A stretch of DNA of 42,293 nt from a virus. The notes beneath the pieces are model-generated. The model was not told the origin of the DNA and searched no databases. It saw only the letters and a program-made list of their open reading frames with translations. The position numbers and the translations under genes were made by a program. The first letter of the stretch is position 1. Each line of letters starts with the position of its first letter. This document shows, in pieces, positions 22,436-30,669 of this stretch. Location: IMG/VR virus record IMGVR_UViG_3300046336_000213, positions 1 through 42,293 of that record; one strand, 5' to 3'.

Positions 22436-22975
22436 ATGAAAAATTCAGTAGAAAAATTCTTGGAATTTAATGGCAAACGCATCTCGATTTTGCTTGCCGA
22501 TGGCACATGGCACGTTGCTTTGCGACCAATTTTAGACGCCTTAAATGTGGACACAGAGTGGCATTTGAGAGCCGTAAAAACGGATGATATTTTAGCCCAA
22601 CACCTGTGCGAACACACAGGGGTTGCCGCAGATAACAAGCTGCGTAAAATGACCTGCTTGCCCGAAAAATACGTGTACGGCTGGCTGTTCACAATCAATT
22701 CAGAAAGTCCTGAATTGCGCCAATTCAAGGAAAAATGTTACGACATTCTCTACAACCATTTTCATGGAACGTTGACGGGGCGCATCAACGCACTCAACCA
22801 AAAAACCGAAACGGAATTGGAAATCTTGAACCTTCAAGAAAAACTCGATACACAACTCCTTGAGTCCGAAGAATTCAAACGGATTCAGGAACTCAAAAAA
22901 GTACAAAAAGGAATCACTAAAACACTAAAAGAACTCGACGCAGACCTCGTAAATGGGCAATTGTCCATATTTTAA
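22436..22975 (+). CDS. P22-type antirepressor
   Basis: 179 residues. The first 110 match the P22 antirepressor N-terminal domain: FNGKRISILLADGTWHVALR, PILDALNVDTEWH, KMTCLPEKYVYGWLFTI and PELRQFKEKCYDILYNHFHG. The C-terminal 65 residues form a coiled coil (ETELEILNLQEKLDTQLLE) in place of a second known domain. By family precedent it would bind and inactivate the lysogenic repressor; here the coiled-coil ends of both proteins could pair (inference). Confidence 0.85.
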   Translation: MKNSVEKFLEFNGKRISILLADGTWHVALRPILDALNVDTEWHLRAVKTDDILAQHLCEHTGVAADNKLRKMTCLPEKYVYGWLFTINSESPELRQFKEKCYDILYNHFHGTLTGRINALNQKTETELEILNLQEKLDTQLLESEEFKRIQELKKVQKGITKTLKELDADLVNGQLSIF

Positions 22976-23047
22976 ATAAGGGGAAATCTCTTTTAAACCT
23001 TCAAAACATAAAAAATCACCATTTATCAAAAAATAAATAGTTAAAAA

Positions 23048-23078
23048 TTTGACAACGGCATGGAATTAAATACATTTG
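23048..23078 (+). promoter_or_regulatory. Consensus Bacteroidota promoter
   Basis: TTTG (23048-23051), exactly 19 bases, TACATTTG (23071-23078). Predicted start of transcription near 23085, giving a leader of about 235 nt before the 23321 start. An ATG at 23060 lies inside the promoter, so the longer frame from there cannot be the gene start. Confidence 0.75.
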
Positions 23079-23320
23079 CATCAACGAACAATTTTATTAC
23101 AAAGCGGGCAACTCAATACGCTCGCTGTTTTTACATGCGGGCTTTTTTTATGCCGTATTGTCAAGTTACTGACTCTAAAGATAACTTGTTGACGGCTGCC
23201 GATTCCGACAGGAATAGCCTTAGTACCCGCATTTCAATTTCACCGCTTTGTGATGAGTTGTTCGTTGGCGGCGAAGGGTGGCAGTCGTTTTTTTTGCCCC
23301 CAACTAACGAACAACTTAAA
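23079..23320 (+). promoter_or_regulatory. Long structured 5-prime leader
   Basis: Contains GCGGGC...GCCCGC-like pairing followed by seven T (about 23104-23148), a candidate attenuator, and a 10-bp perfect stem GTTGTTCGTT/AACGAACAAC (23257-23266 with 23306-23315) that ends five bases before the ATG at 23321. Could be a riboregulator or phage small RNA; no known riboswitch is recognised. Confidence 0.4.
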
Positions 23321-23581
23321 ATGGCACAGTCCACCACACAGCTTCACACCGTTGAAGTCACCACCTGCCAATTGGCAATTCTCAATCATTTTCACCCGAA
23401 AGACGCGCAAGAAATGGCGCGGCTTATCAGGTCCGTTTGTACCGCCGCTATCAAATCTGAAACGGCTGACTACGAAGACATCACGTGTCTGCATCAATTT
23501 GCTGAATACGTGCAAGAGCTTTCAAATGAGCATTTTGCCGCCGCCGCCGAGTTTCAGCACCAACATAAAAAATTCATTTAG
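23321..23581 (+). CDS. Small early protein, 86 residues
   Basis: Preferred start ATG 23321 (MAQSTTQLHTVEVTTCQLAI), because the upstream frame to 23060 runs through a promoter and hairpins. A helical, slightly acidic protein (HPKDAQEMARLIRSVCTAAIK) ending in a His-rich tail (AEFQHQHKKFI). No family recognised. Its neighbours suggest a replication-related early gene. Confidence 0.5.
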   Translation: MAQSTTQLHTVEVTTCQLAILNHFHPKDAQEMARLIRSVCTAAIKSETADYEDITCLHQFAEYVQELSNEHFAAAAEFQHQHKKFI

Positions 23582-23591
23582 AGAAATTCCG

Positions 23592-23621
23592 TGTCCCGTC
23601 GCTTTTGAAGGCGACGGGACA
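23592..23621 (+). terminator. Hairpin after the 86-residue gene
   Basis: TGTCCCGTCGC (23592-23602) pairs perfectly with GCGACGGGACA (23611-23621). Only a weak TCTTT follows. Confidence 0.5.
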
Positions 23622-23655
23622 TCTTTGAGCATAAATTTTAAAAAAAATATTAACA

Positions 23656-24144
23656 ATGACATTTACATCCATCCAAGACGAAATTAGTCATTCCTTCAAA
23701 ACAAAAAAGTATATGGAATTAACCACCATACAGGACATCATCGGCGAAGAAATTGAAAAAATCCAAGCTGATGTTGACCAATTAAACCACGTACTTGCTG
23801 TATTAGATTGGCAGACAACTGAGGCGAAAGAAATTTATGACCGCCAAACTAAATTTGAAGCCAATTTACATTTCCTCAAAACGATTGGTTTTTTCCTTGC
23901 TTCACAGGAAAGCCAGTTGGAAATTTTGCGGCTAAAAAGTGATACCGATTCACAACGAATAGCCTTTTTGCGCGAAGCCTTAGCAAATAAAACGACGATG
24001 TTCAATGCGGCATCTGCTATGCTTAACCTTTACCAAATGCAGCGCGACCATTGGAGTAAATCCCTTGAAAAAGACTTAGAAAAGGAATTTTCCTTAGAAG
24101 AAATGCAAACGATTATCCCACAACTTCAAAAACAAGCGGCATAA
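23656..24144 (+). CDS. Coiled-coil early protein
   Basis: 162 residues, almost entirely helical (DIIGEEIEKIQADVDQLNHV, DTDSQRIAFLREALANKTT). The start at 23656 follows AACAATG like its neighbours; an internal ATG at 23713 is an alternative. Its stop overlaps the start of the DUF3987 gene (ATAATGG), so the two are translationally coupled. A partner of the helicase/primase-like protein is a reasonable guess. Confidence 0.6.
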   Translation: MTFTSIQDEISHSFKTKKYMELTTIQDIIGEEIEKIQADVDQLNHVLAVLDWQTTEAKEIYDRQTKFEANLHFLKTIGFFLASQESQLEILRLKSDTDSQRIAFLREALANKTTMFNAASAMLNLYQMQRDHWSKSLEKDLEKEFSLEEMQTIIPQLQKQAA

Positions 24145-25835
24145 TGGCTACGAAAAAACTGCTCAACGCACTCGGTATGTCCCCACAAAATGGGGTAGAT
24201 ACCCCCCCTCAGTATAACGGCAAAAAAAACGGTCAAATGCCGCAAGGGGGTGAAGAATTGGAGAAAACCTCCGACCAAATTGCGGTCGAAGCCGTCCTGT
24301 CGCTTGCTGCAACCAAGAAGGAAAAACACTTGGCTTTTCCAACAACTGCCTTTCCAAAACGGGTGCAAGCCATTTTGAACACCTTTCAAGACTGCGACGG
24401 CTATCCAATCGAGTATTACTACACAAATGCACTTGTGTCCGTCGCCTCGCTTTTGGGCGTCGCCTACAAAGCCCGTTACCGTCGTGGACATGAACATTTC
24501 CCCATTTTATACGCTGCATTGGTCGGCAATTCAAGTGCAGGAAAGGGTAGAAGTATGCGCCCCGTTTTTTCAAGCCTTTTCAAAATTGAAAAAGGCTATC
24601 GGGATGCTTATACCGCCGCAATGGAAAAATACCATCAAGAAATTTTGTTTCTCGATAAGAAAGAAAAAATGCCACCGCGCCCAGCGATGCGCGAAATCCT
24701 AATGGATAACGCAACCTTAGAATCACTCATTCGCACGATGTACCGAAACCCACGTGGATTACTCCTTAACCAGGAAGAACTTTTGGCGTGGCTCAAATCT
24801 ATGAACGCTTACCGTTCGGGTTCAGATGAACAGTTTTGGTTGAAGAATTGGGATGCGGCTTTTGTGAAAATCACCCGTTCAAGTACCGATACAATGAGTA
24901 TTGAAAACCCGAATTGCTCGGTTATCGGCGGTATTCAACCCTCGCTTTTACACGAGTTGCTCGCCGATGGCAAGGGAGATAGTGGTTTCTCGGCACGTAT
25001 TCTTTTCGCTTATCCCGAGGAAACTATTGCGCCGTATGACAATGACAAGTTTCCCGACCAATCGGTGTACGACAATTGGCACAACATAATCGAATGGATA
25101 GACGAACTTCCTAACCGTATTGCCCTCCCGACAACCGAAAGCGAAAAAGCACAAGTCGAAGATGCCGTGACGATTGATTGTACAGATGAAGCAAAAGCCG
25201 TGTACAAGGCTTTTTTCAACAAGTGCGCGGATGAAATCAATAAGGCAGAAGACGAACGCATTAGGTCAATGATGGGCAAGATGCAAGCCTATTGCATGCG
25301 GTTTGCACTGATACTTGAAATAATGAATCGTGCGAGCTTACACGCCACTATTGCGACCCCTCAGTATGCCACGCCTGCAACACCTTTTGAACCAGAAGAC
25401 GATGCCCAAAAAGAAGCTCAAGAAGCCCTCAATACTGAGGGGGAAGAATGGGAAGGAACAGGCTACATTGCCAAAAAATACACAAAAACGGATGGTGTAT
25501 TGGCATGGGAAGCGGTCCAAAACGACATCAAAATCACGGCTGAAACCATGCAAGGCGCAAAAGCCTTAACTGAATATTTCATCCAGACGGGTAAAAAGGT
25601 ATTGCAACGCCTTGAAACACCCGTCGAAACTTTGAAACCCGAACAACAAGCGTGGTACAAAGCGTTGCCGATGGACAAACCGTTTCGTTTCGTTGTGGCG
25701 AAAGAATCTGCTGCAAAGGTCAAACTACCCGAAGCAACGTTTAAACGTTTGCTGAATCGCCCAGATTTGTTCGGGCGCAAAAATTCGGTTATCAATGGGG
25801 TGGAGATTAATACCTACATTAGAAAATGGGCGTAA
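24144..25835 (+). CDS. DUF3987-type primase/helicase-like protein
   Basis: 563 residues. Residues 50-330 fit DUF3987, found in Bacteroidota phages and mobile elements as a primase-helicase relative: FPKRVQAILNTFQDCDGYP, a P-loop-like GNSSAGKGRS, then NPRGLLLNQEELLAWLKSMN and GFSARILFAYPEE. Presumed cytoplasmic role at the replication fork. Three copies of the dispersed 10-mer lie in predicted linkers (TPPQYNGKK near the N-terminus, ATPQYATPATP and ALNTEGEEW near residue 405-432). The candidate origin lies directly downstream, consistent with a replication initiator or helicase loader. Confidence 0.75.
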   Translation: MATKKLLNALGMSPQNGVDTPPQYNGKKNGQMPQGGEELEKTSDQIAVEAVLSLAATKKEKHLAFPTTAFPKRVQAILNTFQDCDGYPIEYYYTNALVSVASLLGVAYKARYRRGHEHFPILYAALVGNSSAGKGRSMRPVFSSLFKIEKGYRDAYTAAMEKYHQEILFLDKKEKMPPRPAMREILMDNATLESLIRTMYRNPRGLLLNQEELLAWLKSMNAYRSGSDEQFWLKNWDAAFVKITRSSTDTMSIENPNCSVIGGIQPSLLHELLADGKGDSGFSARILFAYPEETIAPYDNDKFPDQSVYDNWHNIIEWIDELPNRIALPTTESEKAQVEDAVTIDCTDEAKAVYKAFFNKCADEINKAEDERIRSMMGKMQAYCMRFALILEIMNRASLHATIATPQYATPATPFEPEDDAQKEAQEALNTEGEEWEGTGYIAKKYTKTDGVLAWEAVQNDIKITAETMQGAKALTEYFIQTGKKVLQRLETPVETLKPEQQAWYKALPMDKPFRFVVAKESAAKVKLPEATFKRLLNRPDLFGRKNSVINGVEINTYIRKWA

Positions 25836-25931
25836 AAGTGTTTTTAAAATTCAAAATCAAAAATGTACCGTGTCACAAACGGTATATTTTTTTTTCGACG
25901 AAAAACCGCAAAACCGTAAAAAAATAAAAAA

Positions 25932-26261
25932 ATGAACCTTAAAAAATATAACTACTTAATAATCAATATTTTAGTAGGGTTCATTTAGGGTTCATTTAGG
26001 GTTCAAACGGGGTTCATTTAGGGTTCATACAGGGTTCACTTTTTAACGTATTTACCTCACAAATATTTTTTTATTCAATAAGTACGTGAACCCTCGTGAA
26101 CCCTAATTTTACTTTTTCTAACTCATTGATTTATAATAAGTTAGAACAAAACAAAAAATTCACGGTGAACCCTAAATGAACCCTAAATGAACCCTAAAAA
26201 AACGCTATAACTAATTGATTGTCAATTAGTTAGTTAAAAGTAGGGTTCAAAATCAAGGTTC
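25932..26261. other. Iteron array: candidate replication origin
   Basis: GGGTTCA occurs six times in direct orientation at exactly 11-bp spacing (25976, 25987, 25998, 26009, 26020, 26031). Its complement TGAACCC follows at 26086, 26096, 26165, 26176 and 26187, the last three again at 11 bp, and one more forward copy is at 26242; degenerate copies are at 25932 and 26255. Between the sets are AT-rich segments (26044-26082, 26103-26160) suitable for strand opening, and a palindrome CTAATTGA-TTG-TCAATTAG is at 26210-26228. One-turn spacing puts bound protein on one DNA face. The region lies next to the DUF3987 gene and holds no ORF. Confidence 0.8.
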
Positions 26262-26338
26262 ACGGCTGTATATAAATGAAAAAGTGCAGTCACAGAAACC
26301 TTTAAATTAATAGTCACTATTCTAAAAACTTATAAATC

Positions 26339-26644
26339 ATGGAAAAAGAATTACAATTCCTCAAAACGTGGTGCTTGGCTTTCAGACAAGCCTTCAAGGA
26401 TAACCCCGCAATGGTGGAGTTTCGCAATCGAGAAGAAATGTGTCTCGACGCTTATAACCGTATCGAAAACGGAAAAACTCTTTTCGATACGGATTTGCGT
26501 CCAGCTTTCGCGGAGTTCCGCAGCTATATTGAAAAACTTAACGAGCAACGGTCATTCAGTCCCCTGCTTTACGCCAATCACGTTTTCATGCTTGACAGCA
26601 TCGAAAAGGTACTGTGTGAGAAAACCGAATTTCTCACTTATTGA
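26339..26644 (+). CDS. Early protein downstream of origin, 101 residues
   Basis: Helical soluble protein (MEKELQFLKTWCLAFRQAF...). No HTH or catalytic motif stands out. It lies 78 bases after the last iteron, so it might bind the origin or be driven from it. A 21-bp hairpin follows immediately. Confidence 0.55.
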   Translation: MEKELQFLKTWCLAFRQAFKDNPAMVEFRNREEMCLDAYNRIENGKTLFDTDLRPAFAEFRSYIEKLNEQRSFSPLLYANHVFMLDSIEKVLCEKTEFLTY

Positions 26645-26696
26645 AATGCCAGAATTTCTTACATTTTTAAGAATGATGTAAGGAATTCTGGCATTT
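26644..26696. terminator. 21-bp hairpin terminator
   Basis: AAATGCCAGAATTTC... (26644-26664) pairs with 26676-26696 with a single G-U. It overlaps the stop of the previous gene. A copy of the dispersed 10-mer follows four bases later. Confidence 0.65.
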
Positions 26697-26734
26697 ATAC
26701 CCCTCAGTATTTTTTCACTTTAAAATCATTCAAA

Positions 26735-27193
26735 ATGGTCTTTTTTATTGGTGGATTTGAACCTTTTTTTGAATTTGAATTTCACAAGCCGATACATTTT
26801 TTTCGGCATGATGGGGTAAAAGTCATGTGTGGCAGCATGACCGTCGAGTGGCGGGGTATGTATGCTTATCTGGAAGGTGGTTATGGTAATTGCATTTCGG
26901 GTACTGATGACAATAACAGACATGACCTACATTACAGATGTCTGTACGAGATTGAGTACAATATGTCTATCAAGCCGCATCTTTCACCTAAGCAGGTCGC
27001 TTATATTGATAAGCTGTACAAGAAAGGCAAGTTCCAATTTGCAGGAGAGAAGTCTTATTTTGACTTAGCGGGGGATAGGTGGATATTGAGCAGCATGAAG
27101 GGCAAAAAATACGCTATGAGAAGCGAAAAAGGGAATTATGTCCACATTTCTGATGAGGAATTTAAGCTGTATCAGAAAGTAGATTTTGTATAG
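26735..27193 (+). CDS. Unknown early protein, 152 residues
   Basis: N-terminal half rich in Phe, His and Gly (FFIGGFEPFFEFEFHKPIHF), C-terminal half basic with EYNMSIKPHLSPKQVAYIDK and HISDEEFKLYQ. The segment SPKQVAYIDKLYKKGKFQF resembles the small helical unit seen in DNA-binding early proteins. No family is recognised. Confidence 0.55.
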   Translation: MVFFIGGFEPFFEFEFHKPIHFFRHDGVKVMCGSMTVEWRGMYAYLEGGYGNCISGTDDNNRHDLHYRCLYEIEYNMSIKPHLSPKQVAYIDKLYKKGKFQFAGEKSYFDLAGDRWILSSMKGKKYAMRSEKGNYVHISDEEFKLYQKVDFV

Positions 27194-27302
27194 TTTTTTT
27201 TGTTTATTTGCCGAACACATCGGTTGACGCAGTGCCGTCCTTCACGGCATTGTCGTCAAACGACTGTTCGGCGCGGCGGCAGTATTTAATACGCAACTGC
27301 CC

Positions 27303-27343
27303 AAAGCGACCTTCTCTTTACTGAGGGGGTCGCTTTTTTTGTA
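27303..27343 (+). terminator. Terminator whose loop carries the dispersed 10-mer
   Basis: AAAGCGACC (27303-27311) pairs with GGTCGCTTT (27328-27336), followed by TTTT. The loop contains TACTGAGGGG. The rest of 27194-27433 shows a GC-rich patch (27220-27300) with no convincing gene. Confidence 0.65.
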
Positions 27344-27433
27344 TTTTTAAAATAGAAATTAAACTTAGAATTTAGTTTTTATTTTAAAAATCTACTTAGA
27401 GAAAAAAAAAGTTACAAAAAAGTAACTAAGTAT

Positions 27434-27464
27434 TTTGTAGTCTCGTTACTAAATAGTAACTTTG
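27434..27464 (+). promoter_or_regulatory. Consensus promoter for hicAB, nearly leaderless
   Basis: TTTG (27434-27437), exactly 19 bases, TAACTTTG (27457-27464). The hicA ATG begins five bases after the -7 element, so transcription should start at or next to the start codon. GTTAC/GTAAC words around the promoter (27411, 27422, 27445, 27456) are likely HicB operator half-sites. Confidence 0.75.
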
Positions 27465-27468
27465 TGGC

Positions 27469-27654
27469 ATGAAAGCAAAGCAGTTAGTTAAACTGATTGA
27501 GGCAGCAGGGTGGGAATTTCAAAAACAGGAGGGCAGTCATATGATTTTTAGCCATCCCGATTTTAGACGACCAATACCCGTTCCCAATCATGGCAGCAAG
27601 GATTTAGGCAAGGGACTTGTCCACAAAATCCTAAAACAAGCGGGGTTGCGTTAA
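27469..27654 (+). CDS. hicA: HicA-type mRNA interferase toxin
   Basis: 61 residues, the normal HicA length. MKAKQLVKLIEAAGWEFQKQ, then GSHMIFSHP with the catalytic histidine H24, and a final VHKILKQAGL helix. HicA has a double-stranded-RNA-binding fold and cleaves mRNA. The following gene encodes the antitoxin. In a prophage or circular episome this pair can stabilise the element or block competing phages. The very short leader is unusual. Confidence 0.93.
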   Translation: MKAKQLVKLIEAAGWEFQKQEGSHMIFSHPDFRRPIPVPNHGSKDLGKGLVHKILKQAGLR

Positions 27655-27709
27655 GCAACCTCGCCCTTTGCTTTCATTTTTTTTAGTCACTATTTTAAAT
27701 CCTAATAGC

Positions 27710-28153
27710 ATGAAAAAATTACTTGTCGTAATGGAGCGCGATGCCGATAATGAATGGCAAGCGTGGAGCGATGTGGAAGAAACAGAAACATTACTTACCG
27801 CGATAGCTCCAACAACAGAAGGCGTGTTGGCACAATTGCGCGAACTGATAGTGATGTTTCAAAAAAAAGAATGGCTCGACGTTCCAGAATGGGCAATGCT
27901 CGATGCTGAAAAAGACATCGAGTTTGAATTTGCGTACAGCCTTGTGAGTTTTTTCGATGAGTTCAATTTTTTGAAAATTAGCGAAGTCGCAAAAGCCGCA
28001 AAGCTCAATCCCGCATTAGTTCGGGCGTATGCCAATGGCGATAAAAACCCGTCACTCGCCCAAGCCCAAAAAATACAAGAGGCGGCGCATCGCCTCGCAC
28101 AGTCCTTACTTTCAGCGCGCATCGTACCTACAACGGTACGGCAAGCTGCTTGA
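27710..28153 (+). CDS. hicB: HicB-type antitoxin
   Basis: 147 residues from ATG 27710 (an in-frame upstream ATG at 27668 is less likely). The N-terminal half has the HicB antitoxin layout (KKLLVVMERDADNEWQAWSD, PTTEGVLAQLRELIVMFQ) and the C-terminal half an HTH (LKISEVAKAAKLNPALVRAY, NGDKNPSLAQAQKI) that should autoregulate the operon. It begins 55 bases after hicA. Confidence 0.88.
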   Translation: MKKLLVVMERDADNEWQAWSDVEETETLLTAIAPTTEGVLAQLRELIVMFQKKEWLDVPEWAMLDAEKDIEFEFAYSLVSFFDEFNFLKISEVAKAAKLNPALVRAYANGDKNPSLAQAQKIQEAAHRLAQSLLSARIVPTTVRQAA

Positions 28154-28183
28154 CGACTGCCTTTCGCTTTCATAAAAGTTTTC

Positions 28184-28213
28184 AGCCTTTCCGATGCGTC
28201 GGGAAGGCTTTTT
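28184..28213 (+). terminator. Terminator after hicB
   Basis: AGCCTTTCC pairs with GGGAAGGCT around a GATGCGTC loop, followed by TTTTTTA. Confidence 0.65.
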
Positions 28214-28290
28214 TATTTATGTTTGATACCAACAAAAAGAGTAAAACAAACTTTTATCACTCACGAATTCAAGACTTAAATTCATAAATA

Positions 28291-28569
28291 ATGGAAAAGA
28301 AAAAATATTTATTCGCAGATGACGGCAGCTATTTTGTTGCCGCATCTGCGGCGCAAATCGTCTTCTATATGCGCGATACAAGCAAAATGGGGTCACAAGA
28401 CTCATTAGAACATTATATGGTTGGTTTTGCTGACCGTTACCGTATTGATACAGGCAACAATGTTCGTTGTGATAGCTGTGATAATTTTGTTGCAGATTTG
28501 CAACAATTTGGTTTTTTGGCAGAAGTTGCAACTGAATTTAATGAAGCGTTTAATAGCGATTTTTCATAA
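28291..28569 (+). CDS. Small unknown protein, 92 residues
   Basis: MEKKKYLFADDGSYFVAAS, then helical SAAQIVFYMRDTSKMGSQD and a C-terminal part with two Cys (NNVRCDSCDNF). Flanked by terminators on both sides, so it is a stand-alone unit, perhaps a moron. Function unknown. Confidence 0.55.
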   Translation: MEKKKYLFADDGSYFVAASAAQIVFYMRDTSKMGSQDSLEHYMVGFADRYRIDTGNNVRCDSCDNFVADLQQFGFLAEVATEFNEAFNSDFS

Positions 28570-28598
28570 GCTATTGATTTTTTGAACTATTAGAGCGT

Positions 28599-28637
28599 AA
28601 GCCGCCGATGCAAAGTGTTTGCATCGGCGGCTTTTTT
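28599..28637. terminator. Perfect 16-bp stem terminator
   Basis: AAGCCGCCGATGCAAA (28599-28614) pairs perfectly with 28618-28633, followed by TTTT. Marks the end of the early region before the portal operon. Confidence 0.85.
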
Positions 28638-28686
28638 GTGTCCTTTTCTATGTGTACTGAGGGATAGACTTTTGAATAAAAAAGAT

Positions 28687-29001
28687 ATGGCACTCGGAAA
28701 AATAAGCCGCGAACAGATGCTGCTGGAGATGCAAACGGCGAATGGAAAGCCGTTTTTGGTGAAGTTCATCAAAGCCGAAGATGGCACAGTCAAGGTCATT
28801 GAGCAATGTTTGTACGGTGGTCAGAAACGAGAAAAGGGGAGTGGTACGGTCAACAAATCGGGGCAAAAACGCAAAGTGACTTCATTGAAAGAAACAGGAA
28901 AAATCCCTTTGTTCGACGATGATGCACCCGAAGGAGACGCTTATCGGTCGCCTTTCATTAGCCATATATTTCAATTCAATAACTATCAAGTTCGGCATTA
29001 A
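28687..29001 (+). CDS. Small protein before portal, 104 residues
   Basis: Start ATG 28687 (MALGKISREQMLLEMQTANG) chosen over an upstream ATG at 28615 that lies in the terminator. Basic middle section (GGQKREKGSGTVNKSGQKRK), acidic DDDAPEGD. Stop is directly adjacent to the portal start. Possibly a portal-associated or packaging accessory protein; no family recognised. Confidence 0.55.
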   Translation: MALGKISREQMLLEMQTANGKPFLVKFIKAEDGTVKVIEQCLYGGQKREKGSGTVNKSGQKRKVTSLKETGKIPLFDDDAPEGDAYRSPFISHIFQFNNYQVRH

Positions 29002-30393
29002 ATGGGACAATTAGAAAAGATAAGCGACCGCGTTTGGGTATCAGAAGCGCACAATGTCATGGTCAGTTTTGGCTCTGTGAACTATACTAACATCGTCGAA
29101 GGTATGGACGGTGGTGGTATGCGTACTGTGCGTCTGGGCAAAACAAAAGCCGAAATAAAGGAGTGGGGAACAAATAACAGCGCACCAAGTGAGCGTGAAA
29201 AGCTGTTGCAAAATAATGAAATTTTGCCCAATTTGCAGATATTGCAACGCAATTTGCTCATCGGTGGTGGCATGTACACCTACAAAGAAACTTATGATGC
29301 CGAAGGGAAAAAGAAGTGTATGGAGGTAGAAATGCCTTCGTATATGAAAACTTTTTTTGACGAAACCAACATGGATTTGGTGCTTGAGACAGCGTTTTCA
29401 GAATTGACAAAACACTTGGTTTGTTTTCCCGAAATTGTCTGGACAAGAGATGGTCGAGTGAAAAGCATTGAAGTGAAAGAATCGCGGATGATGCGGGCTG
29501 AAAAAAAGCAGAAAGGGAAGGTGCAAGCGTATTGGTTTTCGGGTCATTTTGGCGTGGAGCATTGGAAAAACATTAAGGAAGAAGTTGTTTTGGAGCGCAT
29601 CGCACTCTATGACCCAACACTTGATGAAGCAGGGCGACGGGCACAGGGTCGGTTTGTCTATCCGATTTCGGATATGATGATGAATGATGGGTATTATCCC
29701 ATACCGCCGATTGATGGCGTGAAAAATTGGGTGGTAATAATGAATAAAACACCGATTTTTCACGATACAAACCTTGATAATACCTACGCCATGAACTGGC
29801 ATGTGGAAATTCCAGACGATTATTTTTACGACTGGTTTTCCGTCAATGAAGGTTTGAAGAAACCCGAAGAAGCAAAAAAAGAAGCCGTGACCGCCGAAGA
29901 AGAGTTTATTGAAAAAATGAACAAATTTTTCGCGGGTGTCACCAATGCAGGTCGAACAGTTTACACGAAGTTTCGTACAACATTAGAGAAGGATTATCCT
30001 GGCATCAAAATAACTGCCTTGAAAGGGGATATGCGGGATGAAGCTCTTTTGAAATTGCACGATGCGGCGACCATTGCGGTACTGTCCAATCAAGGCGTTC
30101 CTGCGGTTTTGGGCAGTATTCCGACACCAAATCGGATGTCTGCGGGTGCTGAAATTCGCAATACTTTGACGATGTATTTGATTATTTATGCGCCGTTTTT
30201 GCGGAACAAAATGATTAAATTCTTGGAATTTATCGGGCGTTTGAACGGTTGGGATGCGTCGGTTAAGATTGGTTTTCGGGATGTCGAAATCACGAAATTA
30301 GACGAGAACAAGGCAGGAAAATCAGAAGGGTCAATGAATAATTCTAATCAAAATACAGGAAATGGAAAGAAAGACGGTCAAAGCGGCAATTGA
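29002..30393 (+). CDS. Portal protein
   Basis: 463 residues. The N-terminal region leads into LLQNNEILPNLQILQRNLLI, a wing-like middle section contains PIPPIDGVKNWVVIMNKTPI, and the C-terminal half has AATIAVLSNQGVPAVLGSIP and LTMYLIIYAPFLRNKMIKFL, a helical part like portal stem and crown regions. It ends in an Asn/Ser/Gly tail. Size and helix-rich C-terminus fit a dodecameric portal, and no other candidate is found in the genome. It lies upstream of the terminase genes, the reverse of the common terminase-portal order. Confidence 0.6.
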   Translation: MGQLEKISDRVWVSEAHNVMVSFGSVNYTNIVEGMDGGGMRTVRLGKTKAEIKEWGTNNSAPSEREKLLQNNEILPNLQILQRNLLIGGGMYTYKETYDAEGKKKCMEVEMPSYMKTFFDETNMDLVLETAFSELTKHLVCFPEIVWTRDGRVKSIEVKESRMMRAEKKQKGKVQAYWFSGHFGVEHWKNIKEEVVLERIALYDPTLDEAGRRAQGRFVYPISDMMMNDGYYPIPPIDGVKNWVVIMNKTPIFHDTNLDNTYAMNWHVEIPDDYFYDWFSVNEGLKKPEEAKKEAVTAEEEFIEKMNKFFAGVTNAGRTVYTKFRTTLEKDYPGIKITALKGDMRDEALLKLHDAATIAVLSNQGVPAVLGSIPTPNRMSAGAEIRNTLTMYLIIYAPFLRNKMIKFLEFIGRLNGWDASVKIGFRDVEITKLDENKAGKSEGSMNNSNQNTGNGKKDGQSGN

Positions 30394-30646
30394 TTTGCCC
30401 GAAAGTTTTTTAGAAGATTATGCCGATTTTAAGGCTTTGCAAACGTATATTCGTCAGCATCGGAAATGTGGCGATGTATTTTTGCCGACAAATGAAGCGA
30501 TTTCTAAAACGGGTATTATTTCAAAATCGCCTTATTTTGGTGTTTTGGGTATAATTGAGCGTTATTTTAGGGGTAACATTTGTGCGCCGATGGAAAAAAG
30601 TGAGCCGCGTTTGTTTGTGTGTAATTATGAAAAACCCAAATATTGA
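30362..30646 (+). CDS. Small protein overlapping the portal gene
   Basis: 94 residues. Starts 32 bases inside the portal gene in another frame (MERKTVKAAIDLPESFLEDY) and has a normal globular composition, ending FVCNYEKPKY. The text ALQTYIRQHRKCGDVFLPTN EAI is coherent. Such overlap suggests translational coupling. Function unknown. Confidence 0.5.
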   Translation: MERKTVKAAIDLPESFLEDYADFKALQTYIRQHRKCGDVFLPTNEAISKTGIISKSPYFGVLGIIERYFRGNICAPMEKSEPRLFVCNYEKPKY

Positions 30647-30669
30647 TTCATATTTTAAAAACATATTCG

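Noticed and set aside
23060-23320. N-terminal extension of the 86-residue gene to an upstream ATG
   Set aside because: The ATG lies between the -33 and -7 elements of a consensus promoter and the segment forms hairpins, so it is leader RNA.
25976-26193. CRISPR array at the 11-bp repeats
   Set aside because: The repeat word is only seven bases with 4-base spacers and occurs in both orientations, so it fits iterons and not CRISPR.
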